This document shows, in pieces, positions 28,701 through 37,618 of a DNA stretch of 64,000 bases. The first letter of the stretch is position 1; every line of letters starts with the position of its first letter. The notes under the pieces were generated by a model that worked only from the letters and a program-made list of their open reading frames with translations, was not told the origin of the DNA and searched no databases. This DNA comes from Breviolum minutum Mf 1.05b.01 (lineage: Eukaryota > Sar > Dinophyceae > Suessiales > Symbiodiniaceae). A program made the translations under genes and the position numbers. The stretch is from contig DF239542.1 in the NCBI GenBank assembly GCA_000507305.1, positions 119,104-183,103 of the forward strand, given 5' to 3'.

Positions 28701-29844
28701 CATCAATGAGAGGACGTGGTTTCCGTTGAGCGCTAAGGTCGCCAAAGCTTTGGGATTTCGATGTACACGCAACCCATATCTTGCATGCGCTGTCACCACC
28801 AAAAGAATTGTCGACCCGCTTTTTACTGCAACCTTAAATGGATTGAGATTGTGTCGTTTGATTGCCAAACATGCCCCGCATCATATCGACAACATGTTGC
28901 ATTGCTTTGGGATCGATACTCCAAAATACAAAGGCACGGTCGCCATTCTTGCTGAGAGATTACGCAACTTGCAATGGAGATACGAAGGGGAAGGCATGTG
29001 GGATTTTCGAGGGGCACGGATTCACATTTTCATGTCTTCTCCTCGACATATTCAGTTTCTACTTGAACGTTCTTGGTTGACTTACATTTGTGACAAAATC
29101 CGGCATCGAAAGTACCTCGGCAATGTCCCTTCGATTTGCAGAATGAATTTACTGCACCATTCAGAGTTGTCCTCATCTCAGAAGGCATTGGTTGACTTCC
29201 AAAGTTGTGGAGAACAATTCACCAACGATGCCAAGAAATACTTCGGGGATGTCAGTCCAACTTGCCCCTTCTGTCAAAACTGTGATGATAGCAGATTACA
29301 TCGTTTTGAGGAATGCTCTTTCTTCCAACCGGTTCGTCGAGAGTTTCCGTTACTTTTAAACAACTGGTCGTCACTTCCAATGCAGGCCAAGGCTTACTCA
29401 CTTTGGCCCGAACCGCCGATGTATGATCAGTTTTTATGCCTTCTACATAACATTCCATTCCCACAGGTGGATCGACTGGAGGATGACAACCTTCACATTG
29501 CATTCACGGATGGATCATGTAAATGGCAAAAATATCCTGATATCCGCATCAGCTCTTTTGCAGCTATTGAAGTGCTTGGAAATGGAAGTAGCGCAGTGAT
29601 ACATTCCGGGCTTGTTCCCGGACAACAAAGTATATACAGGGGTGAGATCTTGGCTGGTACTGTGGCGGTGCTGCGGTTTCACCATGTGAGAATTTTCACT
29701 GACAACGCTGCCTTCCTCAAGACGGCTAAAAAGATTTTACATTGCCACCTTATGCAACTTCCCATCCACCTGCCGGAGGAGGAGAGGACTTATGGTCGTT
29801 GTTCGCTTTGGCACTTACTGCGAAATCACGGGTTGAAATTGTGA
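25402..29844 (+). CDS. LINE pol: AP-type endonuclease, reverse transcriptase, start of RNase H
   Basis: The frame is open for 1480 codons, but the first ~130 overlap the coiled-coil ORF and are shadow; sense begins near 25790 (VRVGSSNPTQLLGKEHEICC). The endonuclease shows DVSCLSETSHTQ (catalytic Glu position) and MITGDLNHPISD (GDxN). RT: RPISIASMLYRLYARI, SGVVCDILKAFNCLN (motif A Asp, about residue 878), TTGYPEGDPLSVAAL (motif B), FRAYADNLELVS (motif C, YADN rather than YADD). RNase H begins near 1365 with IAFTDGSC, YRGEILAG and FTDNAAF. Sense then shifts frame near 29780. The enzyme would nick target DNA and prime cDNA from the 3' OH. The long, apparently intact frame suggests moderate age. 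Confidence 0.9.
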   Translation: MPHPYPLPLVLLMLSRLKLRTKFSLWKVRLKSWPRTSRNVTQFTTKRLETSNNRSNRSSKRFVICQPPLMVKFRICLKDSKLRTKRRLQQSNVVNHNSSRNFVSSFSPPASIERQVVIASRVRRVAILLKVLVRVGSSNPTQLLGKEHEICCSGIDVSCLSETSHTQKAECIIRSRCKAKQFSCTFGSPVPDLFDKRGGSLRGFAQGVATISRFPVFDGSHVLDLDHNLVHRIQIVVVQLMHVPVRIINLYLKPGSCEFSSRLNGRLTQLAASAACSTHGPCMITGDLNHPISDLGPLNELLNVGWKDAALHCALVDGVEAPPTCMQASRHTVQLVNPHLMRFLRSSEVLPFEAFHKHDFLVCTYDIPFQIPEVFQWAHPKKFDDLMFDKVSLEQHGQEALSHYEQGVLQALHRRDEDQALKLWAEAAESVFSKSCCNAEGLHKKLSTAHFGRCQNLQPTKVRAFEPRYKQGRPGDDKLPFDTPTLRARSFLKQARRLQNIIWGAKKLDEVFQDKLAIQMQSQWNAVIHASGLGMPFRKWIANQGFPYFPADFYDSAWLEQAHQCVLDEAHRLSSKAWNHKQQKYKQRLRSSFSEQGGRDAFQRIKKESLPEVNVLFRKVKLDLMQQNWEDDGREHIWVRNSKEFCPDDHFALQSGRTSVVAILQDGIVLDRKISQVEAQTITKLVPISDPNGIADEFFDGWNQYWQRDIPDEEPPDQFVQWFESLPTWDRMSYQEISFEEWQEALHCSKKHSMRGADGWSVVELGKLPRPIFLLLRHIFDHAESCGAWPSLLTKTWVVLLPKAEGSLSWKEVRPISIASMLYRLYARIRTRQILNRMPPKFLPFVGLGTPTTVHWATLLDKIQFAYDSQGVLSGVVCDILKAFNCLNRQVIHKLGMKGGIPMPILTAWAGSLKCLKRQVQIGGYLYGEQHSSTTGYPEGDPLSVAALFILVWNFGWTLSEQFQDVEFRAYADNLELVSHHSLRLASAFQSLVLLTKLSRVELVPEKSWSWANTAHSRMYLAGALQIVGRFVQKSLSEKNLGASMRYSLKRNAKVRNTRWAEGYRRLACIENLPLSRDFKSRLITSGVFPQCLHGAEAELINERTWFPLSAKVAKALGFRCTRNPYLACAVTTKRIVDPLFTATLNGLRLCRLIAKHAPHHIDNMLHCFGIDTPKYKGTVAILAERLRNLQWRYEGEGMWDFRGARIHIFMSSPRHIQFLLERSWLTYICDKIRHRKYLGNVPSICRMNLLHHSELSSSQKALVDFQSCGEQFTNDAKKYFGDVSPTCPFCQNCDDSRLHRFEECSFFQPVRREFPLLLNNWSSLPMQAKAYSLWPEPPMYDQFLCLLHNIPFPQVDRLEDDNLHIAFTDGSCKWQKYPDIRISSFAAIEVLGNGSSAVIHSGLVPGQQSIYRGEILAGTVAVLRFHHVRIFTDNAAFLKTAKKILHCHLMQLPIHLPEEERTYGRCSLWHLLRNHGLKL

Positions 29845-30611
29845 AAACGAAGGCCCACACCGAATGGGCAAAAAGTAGTGATGCACAAGTTCGATTTGAG
29901 GGCTTTTACAACGATTTGGCTGACTCAGCTGCCAAAACTGTGATAGCAACCTTTGCCGAACGTTTTCCGAAATATGACGAAATGTGTCGGGCTTACTTGA
30001 AGCAGTTGTCCTTTGCAAAACTTATGGCAAAATTTCATGCTCGAATCGGAGAATTTGCATCTCTCAAACCAAGTCCCAGTATTGTGGATTCCGAAGTATC
30101 CGTTGTGGGTAACGTTACAGGTCACCCTTTCTTTGCTGCTCCTACTTGCGACGACGATGAACTTCCACATGAACTTTCACGATCTTTTCTCATAGTTTTG
30201 CGAAATTGGATTGTTGATTTGGAATGGCATGAGTACACGGAAGACTCCCTTTATGACACTTCTTGGCATGAACTTTTTGGCTGCTTTTTGATTTCCACAC
30301 ACACTTTTCCACCAGTCCTGACCAAATACGGTGAAGTGACATTGGACGACAACGAAGACGCCATTGTTTATACTCACACTTTCACCCAAGGACTCAAGAC
30401 GTGGAGAAGGTACGTACGTGCTATCGAAAAAGTGATTCCTGACTTATTGCCTCGAAAGATTAATTCTGCTGCGTCCATGTCCAGATGGAAAAGGAAGGGA
30501 CCTGGAGTAGTTGGTCGCATTTACCAATCGGTTGAGATGAGACACATCATTCATCATTGGCTCGCTTCACCCACGAAGAGATTGTCATGGCCCTTTTGGG
30601 GGGACATGTAA
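29742..30611 (+). CDS. LINE RNase H end and C-terminal domain
   Basis: From about residue 12 it continues RNase H: DLWSLFALALTAKSRVEIVK, KTKAHTEW (conserved His) and FYNDLADSAAKTV (last catalytic Asp). The following ~200 residues are a helical C-terminal region (SFLIVLRNWIVDLEW, WHELFGCFLISTHTFPP, IYQSVEMRHIIHHW) ending at TAA 30609-30611. The first residues overlap the pol ORF in another frame; a purine run near 29775-29790 (GGAGGAGGAGA) is the likely frameshift site. Confidence 0.8.
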   Translation: MPPYATSHPPAGGGEDLWSLFALALTAKSRVEIVKTKAHTEWAKSSDAQVRFEGFYNDLADSAAKTVIATFAERFPKYDEMCRAYLKQLSFAKLMAKFHARIGEFASLKPSPSIVDSEVSVVGNVTGHPFFAAPTCDDDELPHELSRSFLIVLRNWIVDLEWHEYTEDSLYDTSWHELFGCFLISTHTFPPVLTKYGEVTLDDNEDAIVYTHTFTQGLKTWRRYVRAIEKVIPDLLPRKINSAASMSRWKRKGPGVVGRIYQSVEMRHIIHHWLASPTKRLSWPFWGDM

Positions 30612-33600
30612 TTTGATGCTTTTTACTTGGATTTCACATCAGTGGCTTTTGATGTATTCTTTGGTACACTTGGGGCCATTGTTCAAGTATGTGGACAGGC
30701 ATCCGTCTCATTCGGCGTTTTCTGTCCAATAATTCAACTGCTTGCGATTTCAGGCACATTAAGCCTCAGAATGTTTGACATTACATTGTTTGGGCCTTTG
30801 GCAATTCGATTGCCACTTCTAGGTTTGGTTTTAGCACATCTCTGGACAATCGTTTCCCAGGTAGTTGCTTACTTACATCCGGCGGTTGGTTGTTTACAGA
30901 AGAGGTTTTTCTCTACCAGCTTGCCGATGTGGTTGACCGCGATGGTACTTCCTATAGCCACGTTTTGACTCCATTTGATTTTCAAATCATCTGGTTCGTG
31001 AATGACTTTGTGCGATGATTTTTACAGCCGGGGTTTTTCCCTATCTTGCCTCCAGTCATTTATCTGAATTTGTTTTTGCAACTCCTTTTTTCAGGGCATG
31101 ACTTGGCTTGAAGAACTACCGCCTGAGATCATGCCTCTTTGTGGTGGCTTTCCAATATATTGTTAACGCGGTATCGGATACACCCACGTTTTTGTTTGCA
31201 TGGCCCCCTACATTGGTCTCATCCGGCCTCTCTGGGAGCCAAATTGCAGATTTCGTCTTCTCTACGTGAAGCCATGCTGTCTGATTACGGATGAGACTTT
31301 CAATTTGTAGTGCATTAGAAAATATGCTGGCTTTGCTGAACTTCAGTCGAGTTTGTGAGAGTGTTTGGTGGATTTTTCACTTCGAATTACGATGAGGCGA
31401 TGTCGTCACTGACAAAACATGGATACATGACTTGAATCACCGGCTGATCGCTGCTCGAGTTTCGGTTCATTTCAGTCGACAACAGTTTGATGGGAACTAT
31501 TATCCTCTTAATTCTTTTCCCTTTTACATGGCATACACCTTTTCAAAGGCATTTATTACAAACACAGCATGCTTCCCGGAGTGCGGTGCCACCCGGATAG
31601 CTACGAGGCGAGCTTGGGAGTCAATCTATGTTTGCTCATTATCAGAGAGGACTCCATGTGCACCCATTCGGTAGTTTACTCTGACGAGTTAGTGCTTGGC
31701 TCAGAATTCCCTCTTTTTGATTTGGCTATGGAGAAGCCAAGTGTCCCTAACTTCCCTGCGATGGAGTCTTGGCTTTTGATTGTCATCATGCAGATCTGTT
31801 TCCAACAATTGGTCCGCCGGATGGGAGTGGTGATGTCGCCAGTTGATTTCATCCAACAGAGATCCGATGGTCCATGCCTTTTTGGAACGCATCATGAATT
31901 TGATGATCAGCCAAGCCCTTGGCGTGCTACTGGTGAAGCATCTGGTGTTTCAGTTGGTCGTCGATCAAGTGCAGCTGCTGGTGCATCATCGGGGGCTTCA
32001 AGTGATCGCAATCCAAATGTTGCTGTTGGACCCGTGGAGCCTGATCACCCGCCTCCGAATTGGGAAGAGGATTCAGAATCTGAGCTCGAACCAGAGCCAA
32101 AAGAACGACCATGGAAGAGGGGTCGTTTCGAGTAATTTGATTTGGCAAATTCTTCGGCTCACGACTCATGATTTTTGATTTTGGGCGAGATTTTCAGGAA
32201 GTAGCCACTTGATAGTACAGGTGAGCTGACAGGCGCTGACAACACTACAACCAAGATAGTTGACCTGTTTGACGCTGAGTGTTTACTTCGGTGATTTTGG
32301 TGTTTTTTGCGGGGTTTGTTGAAACGGCTGGTTGCTGTTGTCATGTGATAATCCTTCAATGTTGGCTCACTGTAGCAGTGGCAGCGGCTGAAAATTTATT
32401 TATACAACCGGTTGAACCAAGCCTCGATTCGTCATGGATGTGACTGGAAAACGCGCGTTTTTCAACACCGCTTTCATTGCAAGTTGGATTTCTCTCAAGC
32501 TTCCATGGTTGAGTTGTCAAGGAAATGACTGAAAAATGTGCGTTTGTCAACATCGATGTTCACGTCAAAAGGGATTATCTCTAGCTTCCAATCTTTGACG
32601 TTGTGCTGCATTTGCCTGATGGAAGGTCATGGCGGCTTTTGGCAAAAGGCAGTAACATGTTGATACTGATCCATGGAATCAATTGCACTCTCCGTGATTG
32701 CTTTTCTTGTCATTATTTTTCACCATTTCCTTTGGCGGCAGGTACGTCATCCAAGGACTTGACACCTCTTCACTGACGTAGAACTGGTGGGGACCACTCA
32801 GGACAACTGAGCATCTCATGACATGTGGAATGCATTTATCCATGGAAGCTGGTTTATTTCTGGAAACTGTTGCATGTGGTTCTTTGCAGCTTCCTGCATT
32901 ATTTTTGGTGTGCGATATACCGGTCATTTATCTGCGCCCGACCATGTTGAATGATGAACAACCAGTTGCGATCTTGCAGTACATCACAGTCGATTGAACC
33001 TTTTTACAGTCTGGGTTTTTCCACAGGTTCTTTGTCTCTTGATGAGATTTTTCGGCTGGATCTTATTTGGCCTTATTCCTATTTCCGCAAGGTATTTCTG
33101 GCAGTGGGGTATCGTGGTTTTGCGGTATTTGACTTGTCAATTGGATAACAACAGCTGGCGGTCCTGCATGGGATAGCCTGTTTTTGTTGTCGAGTTGGCT
33201 TGTTTTAGATTTGACAAGTTTGGTGCAACCGGCTCCTTCTTGACTGGTTCCATTTTTGGCTTGACTTGCCTTCCCGATGATCTTGGGATAGTGAAGACAC
33301 GTTTGGATGGTGTCTTTTTTCCTTGTTGGCTGCGTATTGACACAGTCATGGAGGCATTGAGGGCGACACATTTTACGCTCGATTTACCAAGCGACTTTTT
33401 GAGGTACAACAGTTGCTTCGTTTTAGCGTTTGGCTGACTCACAAGCTGCGGCCTCTTATGTGGAGCATCATTGCACGTTGAAACCTTTTACAGGCTGGGC
33501 TTTTCCATGGATTCATCCGGATGGTGATGCATTATTTGATGGCTGGTACAACTTTCATAGTTTGGCCCTGTAAATCGGAAGGTGCTGACAGTCTCGTCTT

Positions 33601-34310
33601 CAACGTTTGGTTCACTGGGTCGACGTGCTATCCTGTGTTCGGATTGCTGCATTCGGATGGTATTTTTTGATCTCTGAAGGTTAGTACGATCAGGCTGGAT
33701 CGATTACTCCGTGTTAACGTGATCACGGCTCTGACCGATTCTTCTTGTCCGTATCGGTTGTCGGGTAGGCTGTTTTTATTTCACTTACTGTTTCATCCCT
33801 TTTGGTGAGATGCAGTTGCATAGTCTGAAGTACAGGGTTTTCTCGGATTTTTTCATATTCGATTGCCCTTTTTTATTTTTGGTGGCTTTTGCCACTCCCA
33901 TTGCCTCTAAGCCCGTGCAATGCACCGACTTAGTGGATGCCTCGGAGTCTTGCTGGGGTGGGAAAAAAAATACCATAGGCAAGTTGTCTGTTACATGCTA
34001 ATTGCTTCAGCTGATACACTCGCGTCGGTTGTCCACCAGCATTTTTTGGTTCACCCACGTGGTGGCTGATGAAGCCACGCAAGGTATAGACCCAGCAGCC
34101 CAGGAGCAAAGTCTGGAAAGCTTCTTTGATTTGTGTGTGGCCGGAAAAAGTCTGACCACACGACAGTATATTTGGTGCCGGTTACGACAGACCATTATAA
34201 ATCAATCCTGTCATGTACGGATGTCTGTGGCACGCCCAATCGGGTGATGTCAGATAGTCATCTCTGGCACGAGGGCCTGAGAGTCTTGAGGTCAACGCCT
34301 GACGCAATAG
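30612..34310. other. probable LINE 3' untranslated region and intergenic sequence
   Basis: T-rich on the plus strand, with no recognised domain. A hydrophobic ORF at 30627-30968 starts just after the LINE stop but has no supporting motif. The phrase TTTTACAG(C/G/T)C(T/C)GGG(T/C)TTTTCC occurs at about 31020, 33003 and 33488. A run of A at 33963-33970 is followed by a phrase related to 19425. The boundary between element and flank could not be located. Confidence 0.45.
31569..32135 (+). CDS. unassigned ORF with low-complexity acidic tail
   Basis: 188 codons, MLPGVRCHPDSYEASLGVN to PKERPWKRGRFE. The middle has a hydrophobic stretch (WLLIVIMQICFQQLV), then an Ala/Ser/Gly-rich region, then DHPPPNWEEDSESELEPEPK. 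No family is recognised. It lies about 960 bp downstream of the LINE on the same strand and could be an extra 3' ORF of that element or chance. Composition in the last 80 residues is more protein-like than the surrounding sequence. Confidence 0.28.
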   Translation: MLPGVRCHPDSYEASLGVNLCLLIIREDSMCTHSVVYSDELVLGSEFPLFDLAMEKPSVPNFPAMESWLLIVIMQICFQQLVRRMGVVMSPVDFIQQRSDGPCLFGTHHEFDDQPSPWRATGEASGVSVGRRSSAAAGASSGASSDRNPNVAVGPVEPDHPPPNWEEDSESELEPEPKERPWKRGRFE

Positions 34311-34436
34311 GGGGCTTGAAGGGGGCTTGAAGGGGGCTTCATCTTCAAAGGTGCTTAAAGGGGCTTGAAGGGGGCTTGAAGCCTTCAGCTTGAAGGAAGC
34401 TTGAGGGATCTTTAAGGGGGCTTGAAAGGGGCTTTT
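34311..34436. repeat. degenerate minisatellite built on GGGGGCTTGAAG
   Basis: GGGGCTTGAAG-type units of 10-14 bp recur about ten times with indels. Related CTTCAAG/CTTGAAG phrases occur at 18640-18735 and 35190-35280. The sequence is simple enough for slippage and is not coding. Confidence 0.75.
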
Positions 34437-34978
34437 GGCTGTTCTTGGTGTTAGCGGATCCTCCGATGAGATGGAAAGAGCTCTAGGCTGGAATTCCTTC
34501 TCACTGGAAAGACTTTTTTCGTAGATGGAGAGCAAGAGACCTGGTACTTGGGCAAAAGCCTGTTGCAACAGGCTGTTGCAACAGGAATTGGTTGGAGCAA
34601 TCAGCGCTAGAGGGGTCCAAAACCCCGTGAGAATATGAACTTTTGATTTGGAGAATTTGGCTCCGGAAAGTTTGTTTGGTGTTTGATTCTCTTGACAGAA
34701 CTGATTTGTTGTTTAATTCGTTTACTTGCTTGTGTGGCCTTGCAATGTTGCTTCCAATTTGTTCTTTCGATCACTTTGGGTGGCTTTTAATTAGTTTGTT
34801 CTTTTGTCCGAAATTATATTACATCTCTAGGTTTGCTCACTGATGGTCGATCCGCCCGGGACCACTTCGGCTCAACAGACGTGTCTGGCCTGCATTTTGT
34901 GCTTAGGGACAGTCACCCCAGGTATTTATGTGTTATGACTCTTATGACCCAGCTCTTTTTTGCATTCACACAGGCCTT

Positions 34979-35175
34979 GTTCCAGCCAAGAATCATTTCC
35001 AGCCAAGGCTTTTTTCCAGCCAGCCTGCTTTTCCAGCCTGGAGTGTAATCCAGGAGATAACATTTTCCATGCGCGAGGGGAAACCATTTTGGAACGGGCG
35101 AGCTCCAGGCAAGGGCTGTTTCCAGCACGAGCTTATTCCAGGCCGGAACTTTTTCCAGCCCTGTACAGTTTCCAG
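34979..35175. repeat. irregular repeats of TTCCAGCC
   Basis: TTCCAGCC or close variants occur about eight times within 200 bp at irregular 14-30 bp spacing (TTCCAGCCAAG, TTTCCAGCCTGG). It lies between the LINE flank and the tandem repeats before the RNase H ORF. A protein or RNA role cannot be inferred. Confidence 0.6.
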
Positions 35176-35294
35176 CCTCACTCAGATCACCCGTGCTTTT
35201 CCTTGAAGGATGCTTTTTGGAGGCGAGAAGCCTTCATCGCTCGAAGGGAGCTTCAAGGAGTCTCAAGGATGCTTCAAGTGTTGTGAGTTGTTGT

Positions 35295-35484
35295 AGGTTT
35301 GGACATGTGTAAAGTATGTACTACAGTATACATTCCGTAGCACTTTAAATCAGAGGTTTGGACACGTGTAAAGTATGTACCACAATATACATTCCGTAGC
35401 ACTTTGAACACGGGTTACATTACAGGTTTGGACATGTGTAAAGTATGTACCACAATCTACATTCCGCAGCACTTTGAGCAGGGG
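35295..35484. repeat. three tandem repeats of 59-70 bp in front of the RNase H ORF
   Basis: Units at 35295-35353, 35354-35423 and 35424-35484 all start AGGTTTGGACATGTGTAAAG and contain TACATTCCGTAGCACTTT (CGCAG in the third). The second has an 11 bp extension. The last unit runs into the RNase H reading frame, so the repeats could be the left end, promoter or subterminal repeats of the element. Confidence 0.85.
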
Positions 35485-36487
35485 TAAGTCTTGTGGATGG
35501 TGGATACAACAATTGCACCTTGAAGTTGCAAAGGATGCCCATCTGGAACTCGTTGTTCCTTTCCCAAAAGCGCAACAATCTAACCCTGCATGCACTCTTG
35601 ACATTAGCAAACTTGACTTACAGAGAGTCTTGCCTTTTACCTATGGTACGCTTCATGCACCGCCCATGGTCGCTGTCGCTACAACGGACATACAAGCAGG
35701 GGAGCAAGTTGCGACTCTGCCACTTGACAGTCTCTATACAGCTGCGTTAAATGTGCTGATTAATGCTCCAATTGGGAGGCCAAAAAATGTTGACCTCCAA
35801 TTACACTACTGCCAATGTGGCAAATATCATGTTAGAGTTCTTGCCCTCTCCTCCATCCTTGGGTCTGACATGCTCGTTCCTACAGGCTTTGGACAGCCTA
35901 AACTTATGGCGCAATTTGATGGCTCTGCACACCGTTCTCGACATATAGGGGGCGCAGGTGCAGCCCTCTTTCAAGTTGACTCTACAGGCATGACATTATT
36001 GGACTGGGGATCACAAGCGTTACCGAAATGTATTGATAACATCATGGCTGAAGGCAAGGGTGCCTGCCTGGCAATTACTTTATATGAACGGTATGTGGAA
36101 CACTGTCTCCAACATAAAATTCTTCCCTTTCCTTTGGACACAATACAAGGCGACATTAAGTCTCTCCTACAACATCTTGACTTTCGATCGCGATTCAGAC
36201 GGCTTGATATGGTAGGTATCGTTGATCAGTTCCATCGTAAACGTAGCAGACTTGCCCCCCATTCCATTACTGAATATCGACCCAGAGAAGCAAATGTCAT
36301 TGCGGATCACCTTGCAGGCGAAGGGAGTTCCTACCTCATGCAACTTTTAGGAGAGGGTGAAGATGATCTCGGAGACAACCCTGAAGACTTCCCCATTGTA
36401 TGTGATCCACCTTACGAGCTCCTATTACGTGAAAATGCTGTCATTGCGGGTCCACACCAAGGGGGAAAAGTCGTACTGATACTTTAA
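35474..36487 (+). CDS. RNase H-like protein of an unidentified mobile element
   Basis: The frame opens at a TTG inside the third tandem repeat; no upstream ATG was found, so the true start is uncertain. About 338 codons. Residues 1-140 are unassigned, with YCQCGKYHVRVLALSSILGS. The RNase H fold follows with all four acidic residues: Asp 149 (AQFDGSAHRSR), Glu 193 (MAEGKGACLA), Asp 227 (IQGDIKSLLQHL) and Asp 278 (NVIADHLAGEG). The tail is acidic. The stop TAA at 36485-36487 is in frame with the polymerase-like segment that follows, so both may be one polyprotein broken by a nonsense codon or separated by read-through. No RT motif is visible nearby. Confidence 0.78.
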   Translation: MSRGKSCGWWIQQLHLEVAKDAHLELVVPFPKAQQSNPACTLDISKLDLQRVLPFTYGTLHAPPMVAVATTDIQAGEQVATLPLDSLYTAALNVLINAPIGRPKNVDLQLHYCQCGKYHVRVLALSSILGSDMLVPTGFGQPKLMAQFDGSAHRSRHIGGAGAALFQVDSTGMTLLDWGSQALPKCIDNIMAEGKGACLAITLYERYVEHCLQHKILPFPLDTIQGDIKSLLQHLDFRSRFRRLDMVGIVDQFHRKRSRLAPHSITEYRPREANVIADHLAGEGSSYLMQLLGEGEDDLGDNPEDFPIVCDPPYELLLRENAVIAGPHQGGKVVLIL

Positions 36488-36817
36488 GAAAAAATCAGTT
36501 GTGACTACTATTGGATCACCAAATGTGCGGCTTGGAAGGGTGGTCAGCATAAGCGCTATATTGCCGAAATGGCACTAGCTAGTCAAAAAGGTACGAAACC
36601 GCTGATTGTGGAATATGTATCAACGGCAGTGGACGGGGAGGGGAGGCTATATGCCAGGCATAGTTCTGCCCAGCAGCTACCTAGACTGGTGCGTACTATT
36701 TTCTATGGCAACACACACAAAGAAATAGACATTAGTGGGGCTCACTATGAGCTCATCAGGTTGGGGGCAAAGTCAAATCTCATGCCCATTGGACCCTTGA
36801 GAGAGGCTCTCCCGTAG
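36488..36817 (+). pseudogene. superfamily-A polymerase-like segment with motif A
   Basis: Directly after the RNase H stop and in the same frame: DYYWITKCAAWKGGQHKRYI, then GRLYARHSSAQQLPRLVRTI and KEIDISGAHYELIRLGA. The pattern GRL...LQ.LPR..R......DIDxxxxHYEL resembles the fingers and motif A of family-A DNA polymerases and the related transposon/virus polymerases described by Iyer and colleagues, in which the Asp (gac at 36728-36730) binds metal. The frame closes at 36817 and the sense moves on through two more frames. I did not test this by alignment; a different palm-domain enzyme is possible. Confidence 0.55.
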
Positions 36818-37461
36818 TTTTGCCGAAGATCATCCAGATAATCCTCTTAAGGATGACATACAAAAGGATGTTAAGATCTTTCCCATCCTGGTCATTAATA
36901 CTGGTAGCTTCGCTGCCTGTAGTACAATGGCCTCCAAAGGATAAACTCTGGGCAGATGAGCTCGTTCTTGCCAGGAATTGTGTCACAGAGGTTTTGTTTC
37001 CACTGCTTCGACCTGACCTTCCTACTACCTACCAGAATAGACACTTTCACTCGGCAGAAACGTTAGAGACTATTTTCATGCGACAGGTCTTACAGGAAGT
37101 TCAGCAGCGTTGTTTTGCCGTTTCCACCATCTGGCTCCATGATGGCTTTTGGATCTGCTCATCCGTTAGGGATGATATTATAAGGGAGGCAGAGCAAACT
37201 GCGCTTAAGTCGTTATTCCCTGCTAGTTGCCAAGGGGAAAGAATATTGCGGATCACAAGTCTATCAGAGGAAGTTGAAACTGCTAAAGACATCTTGGCTG
37301 GTGTCAAGCCATCTATTCTATTCCCTCATTGTGGTCAGACTAAACGGAGGGCCCCAAAGTTCACAAGAGAGTTCCCGAAGGCCAAGTTTAGCAGCCGTCA
37401 GGTAACTAAGCGCAAAGCAACCACTTATTTTGCCCGCATTGCAAAACGGCTTAGGGCCTAA
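36813..37461 (+). pseudogene. superfamily-A polymerase-like segment with motif C, two frames
   Basis: From 36813 to about 36944 a third frame reads SFAEDHPDNPLKDDIQKDVK and FPILVINTGSF, a plausible continuation. The frame of 36820 then takes over from about 36950 to the TAG-like end at 37461: HSAETLETIFMRQVLQEVQQ and STIWLHDGFWI. Family-A polymerases carry HDE at motif C; here it is HDG, with the Asp at 37141-37143. The C-terminus is Lys/Arg-rich (KRRAPKFTREFPKAKF). At least two indels make the copy inactive. With motif A and motif C spaced ~140 residues apart on one strand, the polymerase reading is reasonable but needs profile confirmation. Confidence 0.52.
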
Positions 37462-37618
37462 CAGACTGTTGTCAAATTTTGATATTTGGCTGCTGCTCTG
37501 GTAGCTTTTGGCTCAGGTTTATGATAGGCACTTGTGTGGCACTGCTTCTATTATTACAGAGTCTGGGCGCTGTTGTCCTTAACTCTGTCCAATCTTCGGT
37601 TTTGCTCCCTACGACTGT

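Larger units (their letters stand above)
19606..30611 (+). mobile_element. giant LINE-type retrotransposon carrying a DNA cytosine methyltransferase
   Basis: Coding sense runs with few gaps for 11 kb: long N-terminal region, C5-cytosine methyltransferase, a ~850-residue region with a ubiquitin-like stretch, a coiled coil, AP-type endonuclease, RT, RNase H and a C-terminal domain. No LTRs flank it. Interruptions are one in-frame TAA (22378), frameshifts at an A8 run (22714-22721), near 25270 and near 29780, and a frame change at the coiled-coil/endonuclease junction. The 5' and 3' limits are unknown; the 3' untranslated part may reach beyond 33 kb. Published work has reported cytosine methyltransferases captured by retrotransposons in algae and dinoflagellates; this is a candidate example in a non-LTR element. 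Confidence 0.88.

Noticed and set aside
30627-30968. Hydrophobic 113-codon ORF right after the LINE stop
   Set aside because: Its hydrophobicity follows from T-rich sequence, and no conserved motif or start context supports it.
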